A stretch of 31,819 nucleotides of DNA, taken from an uncultured Collinsella sp. Lineage in GTDB: Bacteria > Actinomycetota > Coriobacteriia > Coriobacteriales > Coriobacteriaceae. The DNA lies in NCBI GenBank assembly GCA_902490365.1, contig CABUDQ010000023.1, positions 1 to 31,819 of the forward strand, given 5' to 3'. The translations under genes were made by a program, and so were the position numbers. Of this stretch, positions 8,000 through 15,346 are shown one piece after another; position 1 is the first letter of the stretch, and every line of letters begins with the position of its first letter. Under the pieces are notes generated by a model. It did not search any database and was not told the DNA's origin. It saw nothing but the letters and a program-made list of their open reading frames with translations.

Positions 8000-8449
8000 A
8001 TGGTTAAGCTCGATCGAAAATGGGCGCTTGCCGCCTGCGCCATGGTGCTCGTCATTTGGGGCAATTCGCTGGTTCCCGGTACGGGGTCTGGTTCGTTGAG
8101 CTTGTCGATCATGGAATCCATTCGCGGCTTTTTGCAGGCCCTGGGGCTTCCATACGAGTGGGTGACCAACTTCGTCGTGCGCAAGTGCGCTCATTTTACC
8201 GAGTACATGGTGCTTGGCATCTTGGCGACGCACGCCTTTGACCTCGAAGGCCGGCGCACGTTTGATGTGTTGCTGCCCACGGCGGTGTTCTTGCTGCTTG
8301 TTCCCTCTATCGACGAGACGATCCAGCTTTTTGTGCCCGGTCGCGCCGGCATGATTACCGATGTGATGATCGACTGCTGCGGGGCGACGACAGGCGTCGT
8401 GCTCCGATATCTCTTACGGTCGCTGATTTACACCAAAAAGGCCGCCTAG
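8000..8449 (+). CDS. VanZ-like family membrane protein
   Basis: A 149-residue polytopic membrane protein. The VanZ signatures are visible: KCAHFTEYMVLG near residues 56-67 and DETIQLFVPGRAG followed by DVMIDCCGATTGV near 104-130, with hydrophobic helices between and around them. The family takes its name from the teicoplanin-resistance accessory protein VanZ, but most members are chromosomal proteins of unclear role, and nothing here indicates a resistance cluster. It lies 8 bp after the unknown membrane-anchored gene, and a terminator spans its stop codon. Confidence 0.85.
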   Translation: MVKLDRKWALAACAMVLVIWGNSLVPGTGSGSLSLSIMESIRGFLQALGLPYEWVTNFVVRKCAHFTEYMVLGILATHAFDLEGRRTFDVLLPTAVFLLLVPSIDETIQLFVPGRAGMITDVMIDCCGATTGVVLRYLLRSLIYTKKAA

Positions 8450-8474
8450 GACGTTTTGCTTGGTCCTAGGCGGC
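8441..8474. terminator. Terminator overlapping the vanZ-like stop codon
   Basis: A 12-bp perfect stem, GCCGCCTAGGAC (8441-8452) with GTCCTAGGCGGC (8463-8474), has a 10-nt loop. It has T residues on the plus side and an A5 run (a T run on the minus strand) on the other, so it may work in both directions. It contains the vanZ-like stop at 8447-8449. Confidence 0.85.
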
Positions 8475-8563
8475 TTTGTTCGTTTGAGGGCCTCTGCGGG
8501 GCGTGACGGTTTTGTCCGGGCGTTTTGCGAGCTTGGCTACGCCGTGCGCCGTTGATGCACCCT

Positions 8564-9454
8564 TTACTGGAGCGCCTGGGCGCCCAGGGCCAGGCAGCCC
8601 ATGATGCCCTGCTTGCCCTCGAGGCTGTTGTTGACAATGTAGGTATCGATGTCGTTGACCTCGGGCGTGACGATATAGCCGTTGAGCATCTCGGCGCACT
8701 TTTTGCGTGCAAGCGGCACGATGGGGGTGTGGTCGGCCACGCCGCCGCCGATGATAATCTTTTGCGGTGCGTAGCACAGCGTGTAGGTCATGAGCGCCTG
8801 TGCCAGATAGCCTGCGAGCAGGTCCATGGCCTCCGGGTCATCGGCCATGTCTCCGGCGCTCTTGCCATCCCAACGCTTTTTAACGCCGGGACCGGCGATG
8901 AGGCCCTCGAGGCAGTTGTCGTGGAAGGGACAGGCACTGTGCTCGCCGATGGTGTCGCGCGGGTCGCGTGTGACCAGGATGTGGCCGGCCTCGGGATGCA
9001 TCATGCCGTGCACGAGCTTGCCTCCCGAGAGCACGCCGGCGCCCACACCGGTGCCGATGGTCAGGTAGACCACGTCGGTGAGGCCCTGGGCGCAACCAAA
9101 AGTGACCTCGCCCAGGCAGGCGACGTTGACGTCGGTATCGTAGCCACAGGGAATATTGAGCTCGTTTTGGATGGTGCCCAGCAGGTCGAAGTAGCGCCAT
9201 GCCGTTTTGGGCGTCTCCAGGATCTTGCCGTATTGGGGCGAGGCGGGGTTGACCGCGGTGGGGCCAAAGGCGCCGATGCCCAGCGCGGCGATGCCCTTGT
9301 TGGCAAACCATGCATTGACGGCCTCAACGGTCTCCTGCGGGGTCGTGGTCGCGATCTGCTCACGCTCCAGGACCGTACCGTCTGCATAGCCCGTGGCGCA
9401 GACCATCTTGGTGCCGCCGGCCTCGAGCGCTCCGATAAGCTGCTGTTTTGCCAT
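8564..9454 (-). CDS. ROK-family sugar kinase, probably fructokinase
   Basis: A 296-residue cytoplasmic kinase of the ROK family, expected to phosphorylate a hexose with ATP. Visible motifs are the phosphate-binding GALEAGGTK near 8-16, a catalytic Asp in YDTDVN (Asp108), the TIGTGVGAG loop (132-140), and a zinc site of the form GH (His158) with CPFHDNC (Cys175, His178, Cys181). That zinc arrangement and the overall sequence resemble the B. subtilis YdhR/GmuE-type fructokinases rather than glucokinases, so fructose is the likeliest substrate. This is inference. No transporter or sugar operon lies beside it. AGAGAGAGGAAT upstream supports the start. Confidence 0.85.
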   Translation of the reverse strand: MAKQQLIGALEAGGTKMVCATGYADGTVLEREQIATTTPQETVEAVNAWFANKGIAALGIGAFGPTAVNPASPQYGKILETPKTAWRYFDLLGTIQNELNIPCGYDTDVNVACLGEVTFGCAQGLTDVVYLTIGTGVGAGVLSGGKLVHGMMHPEAGHILVTRDPRDTIGEHSACPFHDNCLEGLIAGPGVKKRWDGKSAGDMADDPEAMDLLAGYLAQALMTYTLCYAPQKIIIGGGVADHTPIVPLARKKCAEMLNGYIVTPEVNDIDTYIVNNSLEGKQGIMGCLALGAQALQ

Positions 9455-9492
9455 AGTATTCCTCTCTCTGGGACGAGTTGCTCCATGACTAA

Positions 9493-9498
9493 AGTATA
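9493..9498 (-). promoter_or_regulatory. Candidate -10 of the ROK kinase promoter
   Basis: On the minus strand TATACT lies about 40 bases before the ROK kinase start. Only a weak -35 (CTTTCT, 17 bp upstream) is present, so this is a tentative call. Confidence 0.35.
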
Positions 9499-9535
9499 GG
9501 GCTCTAAACCATTTAAGAAAGCGCTATAAAAAGAA

Positions 9536-9564
9536 GCCTCGCAACGCGGCGGGCGGTGCGAGGC
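9536..9564 (-). terminator. Terminator of the aminotransferase gene
   Basis: The stem GCCTCGCA (9536-9543) pairs with TGCGAGGC (9557-9564). Reading the minus strand it is followed by TTCTTTTTAT. It lies about 30 bp past the aminotransferase stop and upstream of the ROK kinase. Confidence 0.8.
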
Positions 9565-9595
9565 GTCTTTGGTTAGTTTAGTTGCCGGGCCGTCC

Positions 9596-10777
9596 TTACC
9601 CGCGCGGCTTGATTTTATCACGTAGCGACTTGAGGTTCTCCAGCGCCGCGTTGAGCGTCTCGTCTCGCTTGGCAAAGTGGAAACGAATCAGATGGTTGAC
9701 GGGCTCGCGGAAGAAGCTCGAGCCGGGCACGGCACCCACGCCCACCTTAGACGCGAGGTCCTCGCAGAATTCGAGGTCGCTGTCATAGCCAAACTCAGAG
9801 ATGTCCATCATGACGTAGTAGGCGCCCTGCGGCACGTTATGCTCAAGACCGATGCTATCGAGCCCCTGGCAGAACAGGTCGCGTTTGGCGGTATAGAGGT
9901 CGAGGACCTCCTGGTAATAGCTGTCGTCGAAGTTGAGTGCGGTGACGACGGCTTCCTGTAGGGGAGCGGCGGCACCCACGGTGAGGAAGTCGTGGACCTT
10001 CTTGATGCGCTCGGTGATCTGCGCCGGGGCGATGGTGTAGCCCAGACGCCAGCCGGTGATGGAGTACGTTTTGGACAGCGAGCTGCAGCTGATGGTTCGC
10101 TCGAACATGCCGGGCAGCGTGGCCATATAGACGTGCTCGTGGGGCGCGTAGACGATATGCTCGTATACCTCGTCGGTGATGCAGTAGGCGTCGTACTTTT
10201 TGCAGAGGTCGGCGATAAAGGTGAGCTCCTCGCGCGTAAAGACCTTGCCGCAAGGGTTGGAAGGGTTGCACAGGACGATGGCCTTGGGGTCGTTGTCGCG
10301 GAAGGCGGCCTCGAGCGTCTCGCGGTCAAAGTCGAATGTGGGCGGGTTGAGCGGCACGTAGATGGGCTCGGCACCCGAAAGGATCGTGTCGGCGCCGTAG
10401 TTCTCGTAGAACGGCGAGAAGATGACGACCTTGTCGCCGGGGTTTGTGACCGTCATCATAGCGGCCATCATGGCCTCGGTAGAGCCGCATGTGACTACGA
10501 TATTCTCGTTGGGGTTCACCGGCATGCCCATAAAGTGCTCCTGCTTGGCGGCAAGCGCCTCGCGCATGGCCTGGGAGCCCCAGGTGATGGAGTACTGGTG
10601 ATAGAGCGGCTTGGGGTCGGCGGCGATGGTGCTGAGGCTCTTGAGCAGCTGCGCCGGGGGATCGAAGTCGGGGAAGCCCTGCGAGAGATTGACGGCGCTG
10701 TACTTATTGGAGATGCGTGTCATGCGGCGGATGACTGAATCGGTGAATGTTGCCGTGCGATTGGAGAGTTCTTTCAT
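9596..10777 (-). CDS. Class I/II pyridoxal-phosphate aminotransferase
   Basis: A 393-residue fold-type I aminotransferase. Typical features run in order: substrate-side LSQGFPDFDPP (31-41), the PLP phosphate region CGSTEAMMAA (98-107), NPSNPCGKVF (171-180), the PLP-ring aspartate in ITDEVYEH (Asp202), the Schiff-base lysine in SSLSKTYSITGWRLGY (Lys236), and a C-terminal substrate carboxylate Arg in HLIRFHFA. The sequence is closest in style to the kynurenine/methionine aminotransferase (YbdL-like) group, but substrate specificity cannot be read from it. It has its own terminator at 9536-9564. The ATG is preceded by GAAAGGAC. Confidence 0.9.
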   Translation of the reverse strand: MKELSNRTATFTDSVIRRMTRISNKYSAVNLSQGFPDFDPPAQLLKSLSTIAADPKPLYHQYSITWGSQAMREALAAKQEHFMGMPVNPNENIVVTCGSTEAMMAAMMTVTNPGDKVVIFSPFYENYGADTILSGAEPIYVPLNPPTFDFDRETLEAAFRDNDPKAIVLCNPSNPCGKVFTREELTFIADLCKKYDAYCITDEVYEHIVYAPHEHVYMATLPGMFERTISCSSLSKTYSITGWRLGYTIAPAQITERIKKVHDFLTVGAAAPLQEAVVTALNFDDSYYQEVLDLYTAKRDLFCQGLDSIGLEHNVPQGAYYVMMDISEFGYDSDLEFCEDLASKVGVGAVPGSSFFREPVNHLIRFHFAKRDETLNAALENLKSLRDKIKPRG

Positions 10778-10887
10778 GACGGTCCTTTCGAGGGTTTGCA
10801 GTGGGGCAAGTTTACTCCTATGAAAAGGGTAGGAATTGCTCGAAACGCGCTCGAAAAACTCTTTTCAAAATTCTTGAAAATTGGGGC

Positions 10888-10916
10888 TTGCATCGCATGG
10901 CGTTCCTTGCAATAAT
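10888..10916 (+). promoter_or_regulatory. Promoter of the tRNA cluster
   Basis: TTGCAT (10888-10893) and AATAAT (10911-10916) are separated by exactly 17 bp and lie 27 bp before tRNA-His. The placement and AT-rich upstream DNA fit a strong stable-RNA promoter. Confidence 0.6.
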
Positions 10917-10943
10917 AGTCGAGCGCGAAGCGCACAGGACACG

Positions 10944-11020
10944 GTGGGTGTAGCTCAGTTGGCTAGAGCGACGGGTTGTGGTCCCGTAGGTCGAGGGTTC
11001 GAGTCCCTTTACCCACCCCA
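10944..11020 (+). tRNA. tRNA-His (anticodon GTG)
   Basis: A full cloverleaf is visible: acceptor GTGGGTG (10944-10950) pairs with TACCCAC (11010-11016), the anticodon loop is TTGTGGT, the T arm is GAGGG-TTCGAGT-CCCTT, and CCA is encoded (11018-11020). The base before the acceptor (10943) is G and can pair with the discriminator C, the G-1:C73 pair typical of tRNA-His. Confidence 0.95.
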
Positions 11021-11042
11021 GTTCTTGCTTCGTGTTGATATC

Positions 11043-11118
11043 GGGTCGTTAGCTCAGTTGGTAGAGCAGGGGACTCTTAATCCCAAGGTCCAGGGTTCGA
11101 CCCCCTGACGGCCCACCA
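11043..11118 (+). tRNA. tRNA-Lys (anticodon CTT), copy 1
   Basis: Acceptor GGGTCGT pairs with ACGGCCC, the D arm is AGCTCAGTTGGTAGAGC, the anticodon loop is ACTCTTAAT, and CCA is encoded at the end. It lies 22 bp after tRNA-His, probably in the same transcript. It differs from copy 2 at one T-loop base (TTCGACC here, TTCGAAC in copy 2). Confidence 0.95.
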
Positions 11119-11131
11119 CACGATATCTCCT

Positions 11132-11157
11132 CTAAAGTCCGTCATAACGGACTTTAG
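11132..11157 (+). terminator. Hairpin between the two tRNA-Lys genes
   Basis: A perfect 10-bp stem, CTAAAGTCCG (11132-11141) with CGGACTTTAG (11148-11157), has a 6-nt loop followed by CTTT. It could be a weak terminator or a processing signal between the tRNAs. Confidence 0.55.
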
Positions 11158-11161
11158 CTTT

Positions 11162-11237
11162 GGGTCGTTAGCTCAGTTGGTAGAGCAGGGGACTCTTAAT
11201 CCCAAGGTCCAGGGTTCGAACCCCTGACGGCCCACCA
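11162..11237 (+). tRNA. tRNA-Lys (anticodon CTT), copy 2
   Basis: A second tRNA-Lys with the CTT anticodon, identical to the first except for one T-loop base, and with the standard TTCGAAC loop. CCA is encoded. A T-rich terminator follows within 10 bp, so this is the end of the tRNA cluster. Confidence 0.95.
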
Positions 11238-11245
11238 AAGCATGT

Positions 11246-11277
11246 AAGACGGTCGATGAAAGTTGGCCGTCTTTTTT
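11246..11277 (+). terminator. Terminator of the tRNA cluster
   Basis: AAGACGG (11246-11252) pairs with CCGTCTT (11267-11273) and is followed by a run of T. It begins 8 bp after the second tRNA-Lys. Confidence 0.8.
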
Positions 11278-11395
11278 GTTGACCTCACATGGGGTCGAAC
11301 CCGAAAGGGCGCGGAGCTTAGAAAACGCGTAAGCGTTTGCCAGCGCAGCGCGCAAGGCGCCTTGGCGCCGCAGCGGCCGCCTGCGCAGCAAGCTG

Positions 11396-11413
11396 ACCCC
11401 CTGACGGCCCACC
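11396..11413 (+). repeat. Orphan copy of the tRNA-Lys 3' end (att-like)
   Basis: Eighteen bases identical to the T-arm/acceptor 3' end of tRNA-Lys copy 1 (ACCCCCTGACGGCCCACC) occur here without the rest of a tRNA. The following bases (CAAAGCATGT) also match the DNA after tRNA-Lys copy 2, and a second terminator comes next. The arrangement fits either an att-type direct repeat left by an integrated element or a decayed third tRNA-Lys unit. Confidence 0.6.
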
Positions 11414-11424
11414 CAAAGCATGTT

Positions 11425-11456
11425 AAGGCGACTGGCTCCGGCTGGTCGCTTTTTTG
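11425..11456 (+). terminator. Second, duplicated terminator-like hairpin
   Basis: AAGGCGAC (11425-11432) pairs with GTCGCTTT (11445-11452), with one G-U pair, followed by more T. It sits at the same place relative to the orphan tRNA-Lys end as the real terminator does after tRNA-Lys copy 2, so it looks like a duplicated and diverged copy. Confidence 0.55.
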
Positions 11457-11511
11457 TTAAGCGTGCATGAGATCGAACCTGTAAGGGCACAGCCGCTTTC
11501 ACAGATTGAGT

Positions 11512-11748
11512 CTACTCTGTGGATCGGCAAAACCGGCGTGTCTGCACCGCGAAGTACGCCTGGGCGAGCGCGATTTCTGGCTTGTTTGGGTCTCCGTTTT
11601 GGGCGATTAAATAGCATGCATAGCGCGTAAGTTTGTAGTCTTTAACCGCGCGAGCGGCGACACCGGCAGTTACCATTTTCGTGGTGTCACGAAAATGGGA
11701 ATCAACTGGGGTTTTGTTTGATTCGCACGAGACATGAGCCCATGCCAC
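11512..11748 (-). pseudogene. Fragment of a DinD/BRO-type DNA-damage-inducible protein
   Basis: A reading frame of about 78 residues matches the middle of DinD-family proteins as I know them. It contains HFRDTTKMV, then LTRYACYLIAQNGDP, then ALAQAYFAVQTRR. Intact DinD proteins are about 270-280 residues; this piece corresponds roughly to residues 45-115 and lacks both the start and the C-terminal two thirds. It is therefore a remnant, probably not expressed. Such genes are common on phage-like and mobile islands, which agrees with its position next to a duplicated tRNA-Lys end. A perfect 11-bp palindrome (11673-11683 with 11688-11698) lies inside it. Confidence 0.7.
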
Positions 11749-11810
11749 TTTGAGCTCACGGGACCCATGGATATCGATTAGTTGTGTTTTGCTTTAGATA
11801 GGTGTCCAGT

Positions 11811-13337
11811 TTAATTCGCTCGATAGTGCGATCCGAGACTTTCGGTTCGTTTGCGCATGGCTTTGACCATTTCCTGTGCTAGTTGAATCTGCGATTGCAG
11901 GCGGGCGAGGGCTGCGATTTCGCTGTCATTGGCGTGTGGCTTGCTCAGCGCCGTTGCCTCGTCTTGCAGGCTTTCAAGCTCTTGAAACGCCTCGGATAGG
12001 CCTGGTTCGGTCCTGTTGATCATGCAGTAGGTGCTCATTGTGTGTTTGAGGCTGCGGGTTAGGTGCTCGGCGTCTGTTGTGGCAATGCCATACTGGGGCA
12101 GTGCAGTGTGCATCGGTGCGGCTGCCTCGGGAGCGTCCAGTGCTGCTCGAGCCGCCGATGCGCCCGCAATGCGCCCGAATACGATGCCATTGGCGCTCGA
12201 CAGCCCTCCGATGCGGTCGGCGCCGTGCATGCCGCCTGTTGCCTCGCCACAGGCGTAGAGGCCCTCAACGCCCGTGTACGCGGTCCTGTCGATCTTGATG
12301 CCGCCGTTGGCCGCGTGGGCATACATCGCCACACGCATCTCGTCGCTCGGAGCGATACCATGCTCGTCTTGTAGCCAAGTGGCAAATGTCTGCACGAACT
12401 CGGGGACATTCTCTCGCGGGAAGTCGTAGTGGAGCGCCAGACCTTCGGCACCCGCTTGATCGACAGCAAGATCGATGGCGCGGGAAGCTAAGCGCGAAGT
12501 GAAGGGGCCATATCCTGAGCGTTGCTCAAGCAGATCGTCTAACTTTTCGTTGGCAATGTCGACCGGTTGGTCAAACGTGACATAGCGCCAGGTCTTTTCG
12601 TTAAAGACCAGGTTGCGCTTAGGTTCAATGAAACCGGGCATCATCTGCATGAACTCTATATTAGTAAGCGATGCGCCGTGCGCCAGTGCGATGGCCTGTG
12701 ATGAGCTGAGTACATCGGCCGAAGTGAGGCTGCGCTCGAACAGGCCGCCCGTGCCGCCCGCAGCGATGATAGTGGCCTTTGTTGTAAAGGTCACGATGCG
12801 CTCGTCTGTTTGGTTGTAGAGCACGGCGCCGGTAATCTTTCCGGTTGTGTCCTCAACAAGGTCTATAAGCTCGTGTCGGGGGAGCAAACGAATGCCAAGA
12901 GACTTGATCTGGGCCGCACACGCGTCTTCAAGAGGCTTGCGGGTCAGGCCGCGCCAATTGCGCGTCTTATGGTCAAAGCAGGGGATAAATTGCTTTTGTT
13001 GGGCGCTCACGGCGTTTTGCGGACGCTGGAGCTCAACACCTAGATTCTGCTCGAGCCATTGGATGGCCTGAGGAATTCCGTGGACAAACGTCTGGACGAG
13101 CTCGGGGTCGGCAACGCCGCCGCCGACGGTCTGGATGGTGTCGATAAGATCCTGTTCGTCGTCTTCGTCGACGGGGCCGATAAGCCCAAGGCCCCAGGTG
13201 CCCGGGAAGAAGCTCGATCCGCTCATGGTCTTGCCGGCGCTTGCGATGGCAACGGTCGCGCCCGTGCTTGCTGCTTTTATGGCGGCGCAAAGGCCCGCGA
13301 TGCCCGATCCGATTACCAGTACATCAGTTGATTCCAT
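11811..13337 (-). CDS. FAD-dependent oxidoreductase (fumarate reductase/aspartate oxidase family)
   Basis: A 508-residue flavoprotein of the FAD_binding_2 family. The dinucleotide-binding motif VLVIGSGIAGLCAA is at 7-20, and the second FAD region with GEATGGMHGADRIGGLSSANGIVFGR includes His371, as in fumarate reductase and L-aspartate oxidase flavoproteins. A short helical C-terminal domain rich in Gln, Arg and Lys follows (about 410-508). There is no signal peptide and no heme-binding CXXCH motif, so it is probably cytoplasmic. No nadA or nadC and no succinate dehydrogenase subunits lie beside it, so the substrate is open. ATG at 13337 is chosen because AGAAAGGA lies upstream and the FAD motif then starts at the usual distance. 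Confidence 0.82.
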   Translation of the reverse strand: MESTDVLVIGSGIAGLCAAIKAASTGATVAIASAGKTMSGSSFFPGTWGLGLIGPVDEDDEQDLIDTIQTVGGGVADPELVQTFVHGIPQAIQWLEQNLGVELQRPQNAVSAQQKQFIPCFDHKTRNWRGLTRKPLEDACAAQIKSLGIRLLPRHELIDLVEDTTGKITGAVLYNQTDERIVTFTTKATIIAAGGTGGLFERSLTSADVLSSSQAIALAHGASLTNIEFMQMMPGFIEPKRNLVFNEKTWRYVTFDQPVDIANEKLDDLLEQRSGYGPFTSRLASRAIDLAVDQAGAEGLALHYDFPRENVPEFVQTFATWLQDEHGIAPSDEMRVAMYAHAANGGIKIDRTAYTGVEGLYACGEATGGMHGADRIGGLSSANGIVFGRIAGASAARAALDAPEAAAPMHTALPQYGIATTDAEHLTRSLKHTMSTYCMINRTEPGLSEAFQELESLQDEATALSKPHANDSEIAALARLQSQIQLAQEMVKAMRKRTESLGSHYRAN

Positions 13338-13524
13338 GGCATTCCTTTCTCGTTTGCGCATTGTCGCATGGGTGATCGGCAAAGGTATCGCAAAGATTGG
13401 ATAAATCGGCAAAGGGCAAATATGGCACGTGGACGTTAGGGGCGCTTGGCGGCTCCTTCTCATCATGCCTTACGTTCCATCAGAACTGATATATCGCATC
13501 CTGAACGCTTTGTGGCGACAAAAA

Positions 13525-13554
13525 AGAGCCGCTACCCGGGTGGGTAGCGGCTCT
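13525..13554 (-). terminator. Terminator of the GGGtGRT operon
   Basis: A perfect 13-bp stem, AGAGCCGCTACCC (13525-13537) with GGGTAGCGGCTCT (13542-13554), has a 4-nt loop. On the minus strand it is followed by TTTTTTGTC. It lies about 35 bp past the GGGtGRT gene stop. Confidence 0.9.
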
Positions 13555-13588
13555 AAAGCTCAACTATATGAGCATCGCGCGGGCGCGA

Positions 13589-14593
13589 TTAGGCCTTGAG
13601 GGCCTCCTCGACGGCGACAGCGCAGGCGACGGTGGCACCGACCATGGGGTTGTTGCCCATGCCGATGAGACCCATCATATCGACGTGCGCAGGTACGGAG
13701 GAAGAACCGGCGAACTGGGCGTCGGAGTGCATACGGCCCATGGTGTCGGTCATGCCGTAAGAGGCAGGGCCGGCGCCCATGTTGTCCGGGTGCAGGGTAC
13801 GGCCAGTGCCGCCACCAGAAGCGACGGAGAAGTACTTCTTGCCAGCCTCGAGGCGCTCCTTCTTGTAGGTGCCAGCGACGGGGTGCTGGAAGCGCGTCGG
13901 GTTGGTGGAGTTGCCGGTGATCGAGATGTCGACGTTCTCGTGCCACATGATGGCAACGCCCTCGCGGACGTCGTCGGCGCCGTAGCAGTTGACGGCGGCA
14001 CGGGGACCATCGGAGTAGGGGATGGTCTCGACGACCTTGAGCTCGCCCGTGAAGTAGTCGAACTGGGTCTTCACGTAGGTGAAGCCGTTGATGCGGGCGA
14101 TGATCTGAGCGGCGTCCTTGCCCAGACCGTTGAGGATAACGCGCAGCGGCTTCTTACGAGCCTTGTTGGCGTTCAGAGCCAGGCCGATAGCGCCCTCAGC
14201 GGCAGCGAAGGACTCATGGCCAGCCAGGAAGGCGAAGCACTCGGTGTCGTCGGAGAGCAGCATGGCGCCCAGGTTACCGTGGCCCAGACCGACCTTGCGG
14301 TCCTCGGCGACGGAGCCGGGAACGGTGAAGGCCTGGATGCCCTCGCCGACGATGGCGGCAGCCTCAGAAGCGGTCTTGGCCTCACGCTTGACAGCGAGAG
14401 CGCAGCCGAGGGTGTAGGCCCACTCAGCGTTCTGGAAGGCGATGGACTGGGTGTTGTTGACGATCTCACGCGGGTTGAAGCCCTTGTCGGTGCAGATCTG
14501 CAGAGCTTCCTCGAGGGAGGCGATGCCGTTGTCGGCGAGGCACTTGTTGATCTTGTCAGCGCGGCGCTCGTAACCTTCGAACGTAACAGTCAT
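13589..14593 (-). CDS. GGGtGRT protein, function unknown
   Basis: A 334-residue protein carrying the family's name-giving motif SGGGTGRT (Gly/Thr/Arg at 260-266, followed by LHPDNMG). Glycine-rich stretches such as GLGHGNLGAM (102-111) and a C-terminal GLIGMGNNPMVGATVACAVAVEEA are also visible. The family is found widely in anaerobes and has no established biochemical role. It is usually encoded beside a NifU/IscU-like protein, as here: the scaffold-type gene ends 18 bp upstream, and AAAGGGAGG precedes this ATG, so the two are cotranscribed. There is no signal peptide. The glycine-rich motif hints at nucleotide or cofactor binding, but that is inference. Confidence 0.85.
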   Translation of the reverse strand: MTVTFEGYERRADKINKCLADNGIASLEEALQICTDKGFNPREIVNNTQSIAFQNAEWAYTLGCALAVKREAKTASEAAAIVGEGIQAFTVPGSVAEDRKVGLGHGNLGAMLLSDDTECFAFLAGHESFAAAEGAIGLALNANKARKKPLRVILNGLGKDAAQIIARINGFTYVKTQFDYFTGELKVVETIPYSDGPRAAVNCYGADDVREGVAIMWHENVDISITGNSTNPTRFQHPVAGTYKKERLEAGKKYFSVASGGGTGRTLHPDNMGAGPASYGMTDTMGRMHSDAQFAGSSSVPAHVDMMGLIGMGNNPMVGATVACAVAVEEALKA

Positions 14594-14611
14594 AGTTATT
14601 TCCCTCCCTTT

Positions 14612-15346
14612 CTACTCGTGAACCGGGAACACGCTGGCGACGGAGTGAGTCTCCTCGTCGGTGCGCGGGTCGATGTACTTGGCAGCGTTCTCCCACTGAC
14701 CATAGTGGCCCATAGCGCCAGCGATGGCCTCCTCGGGGGTCTTGCCGGCCTTGACGGCGTCGGTGAACTTACCGAGGTTCAGGAACTCGAACGCGATGAT
14801 CTCGTTCTTGTCGTTGAGAGCCATGCGGGTGACGTAGCCCTGAGCGAGCTCGAGGTAACGAGCGCCCTTGGCCTTGGTGCCGAACATGGTGCCGACCTGA
14901 GAGCGAAGGCCCTTGCCGAGGTCGTCGAGGGAGGCGCCCACGGGCAGGCCGCCCTCGGAGAACGCGGTCTGGCTGCGGCCGTAAACGATCTGCAGGAAGA
15001 TCTCGCGCATAGCAACGTTGATGGCGTCGCAGACGAGGTCGGTGTTGAGGGCCTCGAGGATAGTCTTACCGGGAAGGATCTCGGAAGCCATGGCGGCAGA
15101 GTGGGTCATGCCCGAGCAGCCGATGGTCTCAACGAGGGCCTCCTCGATGATGCCGTCCTTGACGTTCAGCGTGAGCTTGCAGGCGCCCTGCTGAGGTGCG
15201 CACCAACCCACACCGTGCGTAAGACCGGAGATGTCAGAAATCTCCTTAGCCTGGACCCACTTGCCCTCCTCGGGGATGGGTGCGGGGCCGTGGTATGCAC
15301 CCTTGGCAACGGGGCACATGTTCTCCACTTCCTGTGAGTACTGCAT
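14612..15346 (-). CDS. NifU/IscU-like iron-sulfur scaffold-type protein
   Basis: A 244-residue protein paired with the GGGtGRT gene. It resembles the Fe-S cluster assembly scaffold family: HGVGWCAPQQGACKL (Cys49, Cys56) and the scaffold-like TIGCSGMTHSAAMAS (Cys77) are visible, plus Cys106 in LVCDAINV and Cys11 near the start. It is longer than IscU or SufU (about 130-150), with an extra C-terminal domain from about residue 150, so it is probably a specialised relative rather than the general scaffold. That role would fall to SufU in the nearby suf operon. ATG at 15346 is preferred to one 28 codons earlier because GAGAGGAG lies 5-12 bases upstream. It is first in a two-gene operon. Confidence 0.8.
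   Translation of the reverse strand: MQYSQEVENMCPVAKGAYHGPAPIPEEGKWVQAKEISDISGLTHGVGWCAPQQGACKLTLNVKDGIIEEALVETIGCSGMTHSAAMASEILPGKTILEALNTDLVCDAINVAMREIFLQIVYGRSQTAFSEGGLPVGASLDDLGKGLRSQVGTMFGTKAKGARYLELAQGYVTRMALNDKNEIIAFEFLNLGKFTDAVKAGKTPEEAIAGAMGHYGQWENAAKYIDPRTDEETHSVASVFPVHE

Noticed and set aside
8000..8449. Glycopeptide resistance locus based on the VanZ-like protein
   Set aside because: No vanHAX, vanRS or vanY genes are nearby, and isolated VanZ-like proteins are common in chromosomes.
11173..11502. Minus-strand frame containing VGRQGFEPWTLGLRVPCSTN
   Set aside because: This is the well-known artefact of translating the antisense strand of a tRNA gene.
13568..15337. Long plus-strand open frame opposite the GGGtGRT operon
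   Set aside because: It spans two recognised minus-strand genes and their intergenic gap with no RBS or family match.
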